Below the pieces are notes generated by a model that worked only from the letters and a program-made list of their open reading frames with translations, was not told the DNA's origin and did no database searches. From Hydractinia symbiolongicarpus (Eukaryota; Cnidaria; Hydrozoa; Anthoathecata; Hydractiniidae), in NCBI RefSeq assembly GCF_029227915.1, contig NC_079879.1:5084001-5148000 (forward strand): a DNA stretch of 64,000 nt, in the 5' to 3' direction. Both the position numbers and the translations under genes were made by a program. Position 1 is the first letter of the stretch. Each line of letters opens with the position of its first letter. Of this stretch, positions 1-11,700 are shown piece after piece.

Positions 1-289
1 GTAAGTATAGGTGACTTCAGACTGAAAATATTATTGATTCTAATGCACTTTTCAATGTCTTTCTTATTAGAAAAAAGAGGAAATGTATATTTAATAAGAA
101 TTAAGTATCAACAGTCGACGTATGAAATAGTGTGCAATGCAACTTTTTAAACAGAGAAAAATTCCTTCCAATCTTTATTATAACATATCAGAATAGCTTT
201 TTGTGAGTTTGTATTTAAACAATGCAAAATTATTTGTACGATCTTGGACTTTTCCTGTAACTTACGTATTCAATGGTACATTATTTTAG

Positions 290-1863
290 CGAGTGGATGC
301 TTCCAATCCACCAGTTACTGTGACATGTGGTAAGATTTATACTGAAGTATCAACAAAATTAGAATATGTAACGCACAAGTTACGAATATTTCATGTTGAT
401 GTGCTGGAGGCACAAAGTTTAGACATTCGAAACATATTGGATATCCGCCACACTACTAACTTTGAATTTGTTATGAGGATTGAAAGTGATGTGAAAAATA
501 GTGACAAAGAATTTTTTACAGATTTAAATAGTTTTCAGGTAATTGTTATTGTCGCCTATTTAAGTTATATAACTACTTCTTGTTTTTAACCCACAGCTTT
601 TTTTGGTGTTTAGATGCAACGTAGAAAGACATTAGCCAAACTTCCCTTACAGGCTAATTTTTATCCTGTTCCTGCCATGGCTTATATTCAGGATAAAAAG
701 AAAAGATTAACAATTCATACACAACAAGCTAATGGATTTGCAAGTCTTGAGCAAGGTAGAGAAATAAATATATCAATGTTTTATGTTGGCAACAATTTTG
801 GACAAATAATTTATAAATCCTCAAAACTTGAAAACTTGTGGAATATTTATGAGATGATTTCAATGCGAAATTTTTAACTAGTATATTTAAATGGTAGGTT
901 TTCTTGAGCTGGTTCTTGACAGACGGTTAATGCAAGATGATAACAGAGGTCTTGGACAAGGCGTAACTGATAACAAGATCACTCCTTCCAATTTTCGGTT
1001 ACTTCTGGAAACCTTTACAACCGAGCCCACAGTGGTATGCACTATTTTACATTTCATGTCTTTTTAAAAAAAGGTTGTACTCTCATTTGTTTAGTAAGAT
1101 ATTTGTTATTTTTTATACTCTAGCATAATCCTCCAATTCCTATCTCCTACCCATCAGCACTGAGTACGTTGTTATTACATGAACTACAATATCCTGTGTT
1201 TACATTTTCGACTCCAGTCACAACCCCTTCCTCCACATTCCAAACATTCGTAGCTGGATTAAAGAAGCAACTGCCATGTGATATACATCTTGTGAATTTA
1301 AAATCATTGCAAGATAACATCAAGTCTTCCCCAGGATTGACAACAGCTATGTTTTTACATCGCATTGGATACGATTGCAATTTCATCCTTAAATGTTCTG
1401 AAAGAAGGGTAAGTCTCACAAATGTTATTTCCTAATTAATTCAATTTTATTTTTGAAAAGGGAAAGCTAAATAAAAGTTTGAACATTACCCACAAAAGAT
1501 TGGACTCATTTGCAAAGATGTTGTCATTAAGATAGTATTGGACTTCTACTTTGATATATATGTAGCATCCTTAGCGAAATATATCTTGCAGGAAAAAAAG
1601 TGCTTGCACTGGCAGAACATAAGAAGATTATGTTGAAGATAAGCTGTATGAGAAGTAAGAAATGATTTCTTAGCACTTTGTGTAATGTACTTTTTTTCTT
1701 TTATTGTTAGCTAACATATCAAGAAATATTTGAACCATTAACCGTAAAGAGTGTTGAAGAAACATCCTTAAGTTTAATGCATAAACAGAAGAATATTGAT
1801 GCAAGTTCTAGAATCACTGTCCCACCGATGGAAATTCAAGCATATAAATTAAAACTAACATAA
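290..1863 (+). CDS. MAN2A: Golgi alpha-mannosidase II (MAN2A family), C-terminal exons only
   Basis: This is the 3' part of a class II alpha-mannosidase, the Golgi glycosyl hydrolase family 38 enzyme that trims mannose from hybrid N-glycans before complex glycan synthesis. Exons read 290-538, 614-755, 898-1034, 1124-1408 and 1711-1863, about 320 codons, all in compatible phase. Recognisable family blocks are FFTDLNSFQ followed by [50 protein letters not shown] and the end block [14 protein letters not shown]. These belong to the all-beta C-terminal half; the catalytic N-terminal half lies upstream of the window. The first base of the window is a consensus splice donor (GTAAGT), so the preceding exon ends exactly at the window edge. 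MAN2A1 and MAN2A2 cannot be told apart from this part. Confidence 0.93.
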
Positions 1864-2421
1864 CATTAAAATCTATCTTTTTATTTGATGTTATTTTTTC
1901 TTGTTTTTTTTTGACAAATATTTTTAGGATTTTTGCAACTGTGTATTTTTGCGGATGTATAGAAATATGTCCACATTCTGGAATTGTATTTTTGAAAAGT
2001 CAATGTAAACTTTTAAAGGAATCAAAAAATGTTTTTACAAGCAATTCAAAAACATCCTATTGTAATCAAAAAGTACTTTGAAGTACTTATTTTGTAGTTG
2101 GTTATTATTTGGAAAACCCGAACTCAGTTTTATAAGATGTACTGATTTGTAAGTTCTGGGTATTTATTTATGAAGCATGAAATGTAAATAACTTTGTGTT
2201 ATCATGCTTTTTTTAAAAAAAAAATGTTGCTGTTTTGTTTTCTTCAATATAAGGATGCAGTTTTCATGTGGAAATCAAGTTCTCCGTTATAAATTGTTTT
2301 TTGTCCTCCATGCTTTTAGCTTTGTTGATTTTGATGTTATAAAAAGTTTATATTTATGATAAATTTATTGATTCAGTTGTGAAACACAATGAAATCTCTG
2401 ATGTTTTAATCACATCTGACA
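1864..2421. other. Intergenic spacer, MAN2A 3' UTR and PAAT-like promoter
   Basis: No ORF or repeat is recognisable. The stretch must hold the 3' UTR of the mannosidase and the promoter of the next gene, which lies in the same orientation only about 560 bp away. It is AT-rich with several T and A runs; no clear AATAAA or TATA element was singled out. Confidence 0.5.
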
Positions 2422-5400
2422 ATGTCAAGAAGCTCGTTAGCATCTAGCTCGATTGCCGATTATGATGATTACATGAAAGGTTTTAAGATTTCTTTTTCGT
2501 GGGATTATCCAGATGACTGGAGTTTAAAAGATGTTGAAGAAACAGTGTTTCATTTACTTGATGAGAAAGATACACAGAGGTAAAAAAAAATTGTATTTTT
2601 TTTCTTTGTGTTTTTTTAACAGAATTTACATCCTCAATTTTATTATGCTAAAAAGTCTGTTTGTGTGCAACAGGATGTGTTTTTTCCTTTGAAGTAGCTG
2701 AGATAGTATGATTTTTGACACCGATGCATTAGATCGATGTTCATCTCTTTTTTTTAAGTTGGAATTAACTTTGAGGTGTGTGAGTAACAAGGGATCGTTA
2801 TATACCAAAATTTGTCAAAGTATTGAATTAACCAATCTGTTTGTATTGGACTGGCTGGTAACATCATCAAGTTACATTAAGCCCTAATATCTCTGTTTGT
2901 CCATACATTTTAATTAGTGTTTTAAACTTTATAATGAAAAAAATCAAACTTTAAAAAACAATTGTTCTTAGATGTTATTAAGTTTTTTAAAAGAGACCTT
3001 ACAACTAGTTTGATAATAATTTAGCAAAATGGTCACACTGATAAATTTAGAAGAGTCAAATGAAACCTTAAATGCAATCATTTCACAAAGACTCCCTTAG
3101 GGAGTCAAAAAGGAATCAAATTGAGACGCAAGAAGGAGTAAACCCGCAAAGAATCCCTTTTGAGGTGCTCATTTGACTCCTTTAGGGTTTCATTCTTTGC
3201 TTGACTCCTTGAAAGGAGTCCTTATTGCATTCAATGATTGTTGTGCGTTCAATGATTGTTGTGCGTTCAATGATTTTGCGTAGTGTGCTCATGTGATTCC
3301 TCAAAATGTTTCTTAAAAGGAGTCATTTGAGCACTTATTTTGACTCCTTTAATGTGCTCTTAATGACTCCCTAAAGGAGGTCCCCATAGGCACCGTAAAA
3401 AAAACCTTTTTAAGTTTCATTTGACTCTTCTAAATTTATCAGTGCATCGTTTTCTCAAAATATAGTCAGCAAATTATTTTATTGTCCTTTTCTTTTGTTG
3501 TCTAAGTCTAACAATTTTTCGTATGTTTATTTAGATCTGAATCACAGTTCATCTGCAATTGCATTCAGTCATCAGGTGCTGGAGTAATTTTATCTCAACC
3601 CGATCCAGAGAGTAATGTTGTACCATGTGAACTTCATTTCACTGCACACCCAATGGCGGTTCAATTTTGTATTACTAAGGTTGTTGTTGTAAGTGAGGCA
3701 AGGCATTTGGAGCTGTATCTTGATGATCTTTATGAGAAAACATCCAAGGGTTGTATGTTGACTGTGAAAAAAGGGAAGTAAGTAAAAAAATTATGGAAAG
3801 TTTAGTATTTTTCTACTTTTTTATAGCTTTTGTTAAAAATTTGTGTCAGTACATGTTAAATAATAAAACATCTGTCTGTAAACATATGTCTATTAAAAAG
3901 TTTGAATAGACTGAGTTCTTCTTTTAATTTTAGCAAAGCAGCATTATATGAAAATGAATTTGATTTATCTGCTCATGTACAGGGAACGCACAAAGTTTCA
4001 CTAAAGGTAACTGACATTTGACTGACATTTTTAACGTTGTTGTTTTTTAGCTAACCTAAAGATGATAGAATCTTTAAATATGCACATTTTCTTATTGTAT
4101 ACAAGCTTGTAGGAAAACTCAAGCTAGTGATCACACAGTGCCTAAAGCTTCACTTCTGGTCATACATATTTGGTGATCTGATCACGTTAAGTTGTGGGCC
4201 CCACTAGTTGTGTCAGTTTGCTTGGTATGATCATCAACTTAGTGTGATCACATTAAGTTGATGATCACACCAAGTTGATGGTAATGCCAAGTTAGTAAAT
4301 CATCTAAGTCAATCTATTATTTCTTATTTTGCAATTTTGTTTAGTTCTTATCACTTGCTGACAAACACTTGATGCGGTTACAAACGGTCGTTGTGAAAGT
4401 TGTTAAATGTGTTCATAATAACTGTGCTCCTCCACAGCAGCAAGATTTGAAGGTGGGTGATGACTCATATAAAATTTTTATCCTTGGTAGTATTACATGT
4501 CACTACATGAAAAAATTAAGATATGCTTCTAAAGATAAACCAACCAGCAGTGGGAGGAGAATAAGATTTGCTGATATAAGAATCTGAACAAAAGACATTT
4601 TACCAGTTTTATATGTGCTTGTCAAAAATCTTTTTATGCCAAAAATACATGTGGAATCATTTTTTTTATTTAAATTAATAATCGTTTTTAAGAGTGGATC
4701 ATCTATGGATATGAACAGTGTGAGAGAGATGATGGAAACAATGGGATTATCAGTTCCAAATAGTGCAGATAAGTTGATGAATGATATTGAACATCAGCAA
4801 AAACAGGTAGTTTTTTTTTGTTGGGAATCTTTAAAGGTTAATAACAGTTGTATATGTTATTTGTATGTGTTATTTGTATGTGTTATACTATCTTTATTTG
4901 TTTGTGCTGTACTTTATTTTTAGAGAGCACAGATGCAGCAGTTTGTCCAGAATAGTTTATTGGGTGGTGGCCAGCAACCTCCTGCAGTCTTACTACAACA
5001 GTTACCTTCTCAAGGACTACTTGCTTCTATGTTGCCACAAAACCCTCTAATGCAAATGCCCAACATGCAACAAATTATGCCTCTTCTTAATCAAGGGCAA
5101 GCTCAACCAACTCAACTTAATTATGCACACCGTAATTCACTTCAACCTGACATACACCCAGTTAACACACAGCTTTCAAGTGAACATCCAACTAACACTC
5201 TTCCTCCTAGTTTATTCCCTGTCTCTCGTGAAAATGTTCCTGTACCAAGAAGCAAGCCGTTGTATCGCCGCAAAAGCTTTAGTTCTGCGGACAGTTATGA
5301 CGGTTTTGGCACACCTAATCCACCACATCAATCTGCTTTGGTCAATGCTATACTCAACACTGAGCAAGTCAAACAGGTTGCTGCCAGTAGTAAGCTAAAT

Positions 5401-6962
5401 TTGATTGTTTTTTAATACAAAAATAAATTTTACAGAGTTACTTTTTAGCACAACGATTTTTGTAGAGGCTGCAGTTATAGCAGAAGACAATTACGAAAAA
5501 GCACAGTTAAATATGATCAAGAATTTTCTTCGATCACAAGATTCAACCAAATTGAGTATCACCAAAACGGCTGTAAAGGAGGTTGCACCTGCTAAACCCC
5601 CTCGCAGACTTAGATCGTCAGATAAAAAAAAGAGACCACATTCATTGGCTGCTCTGCCAAGCTCTAGTGAATTAGATTTTACAAAATTACTTTCAAATCT
5701 GATGGAACAAGAAGGATCAACAAAAGAATCTTCAGAAGACGAAAGCTCTGCTACGTCTGTTTCCAATGCAAGGTATGAAGTGTGCAAAAAATGATTTATA
5801 TTTTAATTTGGAATAAAAGTATTTAATTTTTTTTTTATTGTGCTATCATTTTTTATCCTGATTTTAACACTTAGATGGGAAGCCTACCTCAAGTCAAGAG
5901 TACGAGCTAGTCAAAGGTTATCGTCCGAAAGACAGTCCAGACCAAACTCGGGGACATTTAGCGAAACGGAACAAGAACGCCAATATAAGGATAGTGGTTT
6001 TCATTCACCAAGAAGCAGCAGCACAACCATGAATGGAGATTCAAGTAAAAGGTGTGTAATAATTTCTTAACCCACAAAAGTGACATTTGCGTCTGGAAAG
6101 TGCCAGATTAATATTTTTAACAGTCTGTAAATCCAGGTCATTCTTTGGTAGTGTCGATGTAGAAAAAAATATGTATACATTAGGAAGCTTGCAGTATTGA
6201 AAATAAATGGTACAATGTCTATAGTAACCATTTTCTGACTTCAATCTTGGTGTTAAATGATGCTTAAAAAAATCCTTTATACAACCGATAGGTTATAGAT
6301 GTTTTAAAATAGAAAACAGTATCTTTATTGTAATTTGGATTAATTTAATGGAAAGAGTTAAAATATATATATAAATTTGCAGTAATATTCCAATCTTACT
6401 TTACTGTAGTTTTAAAAAAAGTTTTTTGCTAAATAAAAAAACTTTAACTGACATAGGGAGACTTTCCAAAAACATCTGAAATTGTTGTGCAACATTTGTT
6501 GTTCAACATCTGTTATGTCACTTTGTTGTACAAGGTGTTATCCATTGAAATGTTAATGGCAACTGTTGTGTGACTGCTGTTTTTATGTTGATGGAAACCC
6601 ATTGTTTCAATATATATTTAGATTAATTATTTTAAACAGTCATTTTATTATGCTGCTAAATAGAGGAAAATAATTTCATCGTCAATTAAAGTTGCCTGCT
6701 TCTATTCACTTAATGTTATATTTGTTCTTTTAGCTGTGGATATTGTGGATGCAGTGGAACAATAAGTCAGCAGGATATGTCGAATATCATTCTTGAAACA
6801 GAACAGAGAATTATGGGTCGGGTCGAACTAAAAATTCAGGAGTTACGTAATCATTTAGATCTTCGGTTAGATAGCTTGTACGACTCCATTGTGGCTCTAC
6901 ACCCGCAAAACTTTGTGGATAATAACATTGATTATTCAGAACAGGAGGATACTGCAGTTTAA
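2422..6962 (+). CDS. PAAT / C10orf88-like protein
   Basis: Nine exons: 2422-2579, 3535-3777, 3934-4006, 4345-4452, 4693-4806, 4924-5389, 5466-5772, 5875-6051, 6734-6962. Together they give an uninterrupted frame of 624 residues, and every junction phase agrees. The N-terminal third resembles the C10orf88/PAAT family (vertebrate PAAT is described as an ATPase associated with mitochondrial ABC transporters): residues about 90-135 carry the block VVVVSEARHLELYLDDLYEKT. Exon 6 encodes a Gln/Pro/Leu/Met-rich disordered stretch, followed by Ser/Arg-rich segments. The last exon has a short coiled-coil-like C-terminus (ETEQRIMGRVELKIQELRNH). The start ATG is followed by a Ser-rich leader and opens the frame shared with exon 2. 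Family assignment rests on memory of the domain pattern; the C-terminal half is poorly conserved. The first intron carries a MITE-like insertion. Confidence 0.75.
3036..3444. mobile_element. MITE-like insertion in PAAT-like intron 1
   Basis: Terminal inverted repeats of about 30 bp: the left end starts CACTGATAAATTTAGAAGAG, and the right end (about 3414-3444) is its reverse complement with at most a few changes. The interior of about 350 bp is filled with many copies of AGGAGTC and its complement GACTCCT and a triplicated TTCAATGATTGTTGTGCG-type unit (about 3230-3275). It has no coding potential. No target-site duplication is obvious. The structure fits a non-autonomous DNA transposon. Confidence 0.7.
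4221..4273. repeat. Inverted repeat (hairpin) in a PAAT-like intron
   Basis: The arms TTGGTATGATCATCAACTTA and TTAAGTTGATGATCACACCA are near-perfect inverted copies separated by a few bases. Related GATCAC and AAGTTG words continue on both sides (about 4120-4300), so this may be the core of a small degenerate foldback element. Confidence 0.6.
6470..6605. repeat. Possible small repeat rich in GTTGTGCAAC words
   Basis: The last PAAT-like intron holds several variants of the word GTTGTGCAACA. Similar words recur near 52030-52190 in this window, on the opposite strand and with a similar ATGGAAAC end. This suggests a dispersed short element, but its ends were not defined. Confidence 0.3.
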
Positions 6963-8738
6963 TACTGATTTTTACTCAAGAAAAAAAGGCTTGATGTTTT
7001 AGTGCTCAAAACAATAGCATATTTAATATTTTTTAGTTTACAGATTCGATAAGGTGATTGATATGTGATTGATATTTTTAAGCATATTTTTATACAATAT
7101 TTACAACAAATTATACACCTTTTGGTACATAAAGAAACTAATTTTTATTTTGTTTATCTTATTAGGAGTGTTTAACTCTTTGTTGTATAAAATTTTACAA
7201 GTAAAGATTTATTGGTAATATTGTTTTGTTTACGTTTTACTTTTTTTAATAAATTGTTGCTTTAATATATAAATTACATTTTTGGAGTTGAATTGATTTG
7301 TGAATCTCTTTTGTGATGGATTTTATTATGTTCTTTCTGGGAAATCATAATAATAAAAATGTCAACGATGAAGCTAAGTTAAAGTTTTCTCACATTAGTA
7401 TTTGCTGACTACACCTATAAAACAATGTTCTCCAATATGTGCTTCACCCGAAAATTCACAAATGTTAAAGTTGGACATTATTTTCTATTTTGATTTTTTC
7501 ATAAATACTATGCATTTATAGAATGCCACACATAAATTTCTTGAAATTGAATCAATATCGAGATGTCTAAGAATATTACATAAGAATATATAACAGATAA
7601 AGAGACAGAATATCTCTAAGAATATGGTGGTTGTATATATATTGTTGTTAATTTTTAAACTTTTTGTTGTTAGTATTTCATAGGTGTGATTAAATTATTA
7701 TGTACATTTTGTATTTTAAATACATCTATTTATATTTCTTTTTAAGGATGTATTTTCCTAATTTTATAAATACAATGATCACATATATTTTTCGCATCAT
7801 TTACTTTAAGTACATGTTGTTCTTCTGTTAATATCACACATTGTTATTAATCAAATTAACAGGAATAAAATACCTGATCATAAAGTTAATTAGGAGTTAG
7901 GTTGTAGGAGGAATCAATTTCTTTTCATACTGTTCTTGGATATGCATGTATATTCATGAAAAAAAATTTGTAAGGACCAAAAAGTAGATGCTGCTGTCCT
8001 TGCTTGAGTTATAAAGTTATAAAATCCATTTGATATGTGCTAAGTCAAATATTTTTACTATAAATTTATATATTAAAGTTATAAATATGTTACATTCTGT
8101 CAAATTTCGACACCTGGTAACAAAGACGGAAACCAAATTAACTAATATTTGCAGGTATAAATACTATTTTTTTATTTTTTACCAAATGGTATAAAAGCAT
8201 TTATTGATGAGGCTTGTGCTCCCACACCCAAAATTGACTCGATAGAATTTTCGTAACCAGTCAAATCAAATATGATTTGACTGGTTATATGCCATGGATT
8301 TTTTTGGGAAAAAGTAAAAAGACGTTAGGTCTTCGAAAATGGAATTAAGCATAGGAAAAATAAGGATTTGACAAATATGGATAAAAATCACCAGTTATCA
8401 TATTTCTCATGTCAGAAGGTTGAACCTTTGTTGTCATTGTTATGTGAGACAATGAAGTGTACTGTGACCTAGGACAAAGGACATTGACATAGCATCTGGT
8501 TAAGATGTGTTTTAAGCAAGATAAAAATATGATATGAATATGAACATCACGCAACACCATACATGCTGCATGTTGGGTGTTGTGTGTGAATGGATGATCA
8601 AATCAGACATTGTTTCAATTACTAATCTGGCATGTTAAGTCATCAAAATTTGCATTTATTTACCGTTTTATCAACTTATACACGTTATATAGCTTTTTTA
8701 CTGACTCAAACTTGCATTGTAATTTTTATTTTTTTAAG
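6963..8738. other. Intergenic region between PAAT-like and PITRM1 genes
   Basis: It holds the PAAT-like 3' UTR, with an AATAAA at 7248-7253 about 290 bp past the stop, and presumably the promoter and first exon of PITRM1. The very AT-rich sequence shows no other convincing ORF. An ATG at 8632 opens a frame running through the 8737 splice acceptor into the first recognised PITRM1 exon, but its product is hydrophobic and unlike a mitochondrial presequence, so it was not adopted. Confidence 0.5.
7248..7253 (+). terminator. Candidate polyadenylation signal of the PAAT-like gene
   Basis: AATAAA lies in a T-rich context about 290 bp downstream of the PAAT-like stop codon. It is the first canonical hexamer noticed after the gene. 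Confidence 0.4.
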
Positions 8739-11700
8739 GTGTGCACTTGCCTCGAAACGATTTTTAAATTCGAATTCAGGAACATATAAAGAGGCAGTAA
8801 AATATGACAAAGGCTCGAAACTTCATGGATACACAATTCTAGAGGTGAGATTGTTGCATTTATTTGTTTGTTTGTTTTTGTTTGTTTGTTTGTTTCTTCT
8901 TTCTTGAGGTTTTATATATATTGTATTCTTTGTAGTGCTCAGGTATCAGAGTAACACAACTTAAGCATTCTTACTGCACCACCTCGTAACCCTGCAAGAT
9001 CTGTTTAAGTGCACACATCTAATTTGAGTTACGTTTTAGTCAGTGGACGTTCCAGAATATCATGCCACAGCGACTTTGTTACGACACAATCAAACAGGTG
9101 CTGAGCATTTGCATGTCTATCGAGATGATCAAAATAATGTCTTTAGGTATGAATCATCACTTTTTTGAGAGAAATAAAAAAAAATAGAACTAAAATATTC
9201 AAGTTTTGTTTTTCTTCTTTGGTACCATATAACAACTTAGTGACAAAAACAAAACAGTATTTTTGTCTGGCTTACTTTAATATCATTCTATTTATTGCAG
9301 TGTTGGTTTTCGTACAACACCACTGGACAGTTCAGGCGTACCCCATATACTTGAGCATACTGTTCTATGCGGTTCGAAAAAGTACCCATGTAGAGATCCA
9401 TTCTTTAAAATGTTAAATCGTTCACTTTCTACATTCATGAATGCGTTTACAGGTACTGTGTAATAACTTTCAATTTTCATTATAAACTGTGGTACTGTGT
9501 ACTGTGGAATTACTTTTAATTTTTATTATAAACCCTTTTGAATGTGTGCAAAATTGAAATTAAGAGCAGATACTGTTATTTTTTACCTGAAAGAAACCAA
9601 AGGTCACTTTAGGTATATTTTTAACTGTTTACTTTCCAGCCAGTGATTGGACGATGTATCCTTTCTCCACACAAAACCATAAAGATTATTTCAACTTGAT
9701 GTCTGTTTATCTTGATGCCACATTTCATCCGAATTTAAAGGAATTGGATTTCAGGTATTTTTTTATATATCACATAGTCTCAAAAATATCTTAGAAGCCT
9801 TGTTGTAATGTTTAAGTGCGTTGTTTGTTTTTATTTAAGACAAGAAGGTTGGAGATTGGAACATTCTGATCTACAGGACAAGTCATCTGATATCATGTTT
9901 AAGGGTGTTGTGTTCAATGAAATGAAAGGTGCTCTGGTATGTTAAATGAAAAATTTCTTTGTGTGGATATACTGTTTATAATTTTGTTTGTGACATTATA
10001 GTCATTATATGTAGCTAACTACAATCGTGTTTCAAATTTGTTTTTTAAATAAATGCTGAATTTTAAAGTTCATACCCGCAAGAAATGATTTACGGTGTAT
10101 TCATATTAGACCCACGCACTATGACAACTTGCAGTTATGTACGAAACATCAAACTGTGATAATGTTTACTAACGTCAGCTTGGCCGATTTTTCTCGATTT
10201 TCTCGACCTTCCTGTGCCGTCGCGTTAATTGTTCCTTAATGCGGATATCGTCAAAACTGCACCTACCGCATTTTTAACGTTTCTCACCCACCCTACACAT
10301 TTTTTAAGTAGAACCTTATTAGGCGATGTTGTTTTGCCATGTTTCAAAAAATTATGCACGCGATTGTAAAAAAACATGTATTATGTGATTTGGTTGTTAT
10401 CTTTAAACCATGTTATTGCAATATGTTAATTCCAATAACAAATTCTTTTCTAGTCAAATGCAGAGTCGTTGTATCATACATATCACCAATCACTTTTACT
10501 ACCTAGCCACACGTATGGTTTTGTAAGTGGCGGTGATCCTCTTCACATACCAAATTTAACTGTACGTATAACTATCATCTATCTACGTTGTTTGTTTCAA
10601 ATTTTATTTGTATGTTCAGAGTTGAGGGGAGTTGCAATTTTTAGCCAGGCGTACGCTATGTTGGAAAAGTGGGTAAATTTAAATTGTCCAGAAATTTCCA
10701 GAAATATTTTATTCATGTCCTAAGAAGCTTTCTATATCTCCTAAAGTATTTTTCTGTAGCAGGAATTTTATTATATTCTTCCAGTGTTGGTCAGGAGAAT
10801 GGTATAAATTAATCGGGATAGTCTCGTAATCTTAAATTTTGTTTGTTTTTTGATTGAAGGAGACATCCCATATTAAAAGGGTATAATATAAGGGTATATA
10901 ACCTGTGTAAAAAAAAATTATTGTAGAATGTCATGCAAATGATGTATAAGAAATTTAAATTTATTAAAAAAAATCATAAATATGTAAACTGTGTTCACAC
11001 TGACTATTATTTTGTTATAGTGGAACACATTAAAAGATTTTCATGCTTCACACTACCATCCCAGCAATGCGAAGTAAGCTTACGTATAATTTTTTAGGGA
11101 GAGCAACAGGTACCAAAATTTGGTTGCTTTAAGATAGTACACTTTAAAATGTTTGACACTTTTTTTTTGGTGTTTTTAGTGTGCCAAATTGTTTTTAAGA
11201 GTCTAACAGTAACAGTAGGTGTATAAACACATGGTGTCGTGATTCTAATCAGCGTTCAAAATTTGAATCTTATACTTAACATTTCAATTACTTCTTTTTA
11301 AGTCATTGAAAAAAGTATATAATGTTAATTTGCAAAAAAGGGGGTTTTATTTGAGCCAAATCAAGTGCTTAATTATTAAATTTAGGCTTTTTGAGCCTAG
11401 GGATTTATATAAGAAGAGTTCTTATAAAACAAGTGTTTAGACAATACAGGGCTGATAAAGTAATGTAAATCAACGGGTTCGCCCGTCTTTTATTTACCGC
11501 ATTTCAGGTGTTTCGCTACTGCGGTTACAATTTTGCGTGAGGCGTATACGGGTATTATAATGTAGATTGTTTATAAATACCAGTTACATGAAATCATAAA
11601 GCCTTGTTTCTGCAAAATGTTGTAAACTTCTGTGTTCCTTTTAACTTAATTTAACGTTACATTTTAGATTTTATACTTACGGTAATTTTCCACTTGAGGA

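Noticed and set aside
8632-8738. Start of PITRM1 at ATG 8632
   Set aside because: The predicted N-terminus is a hydrophobic stretch, not an Arg-rich presequence, and a good splice acceptor lies at 8737; an upstream first exon is more likely.
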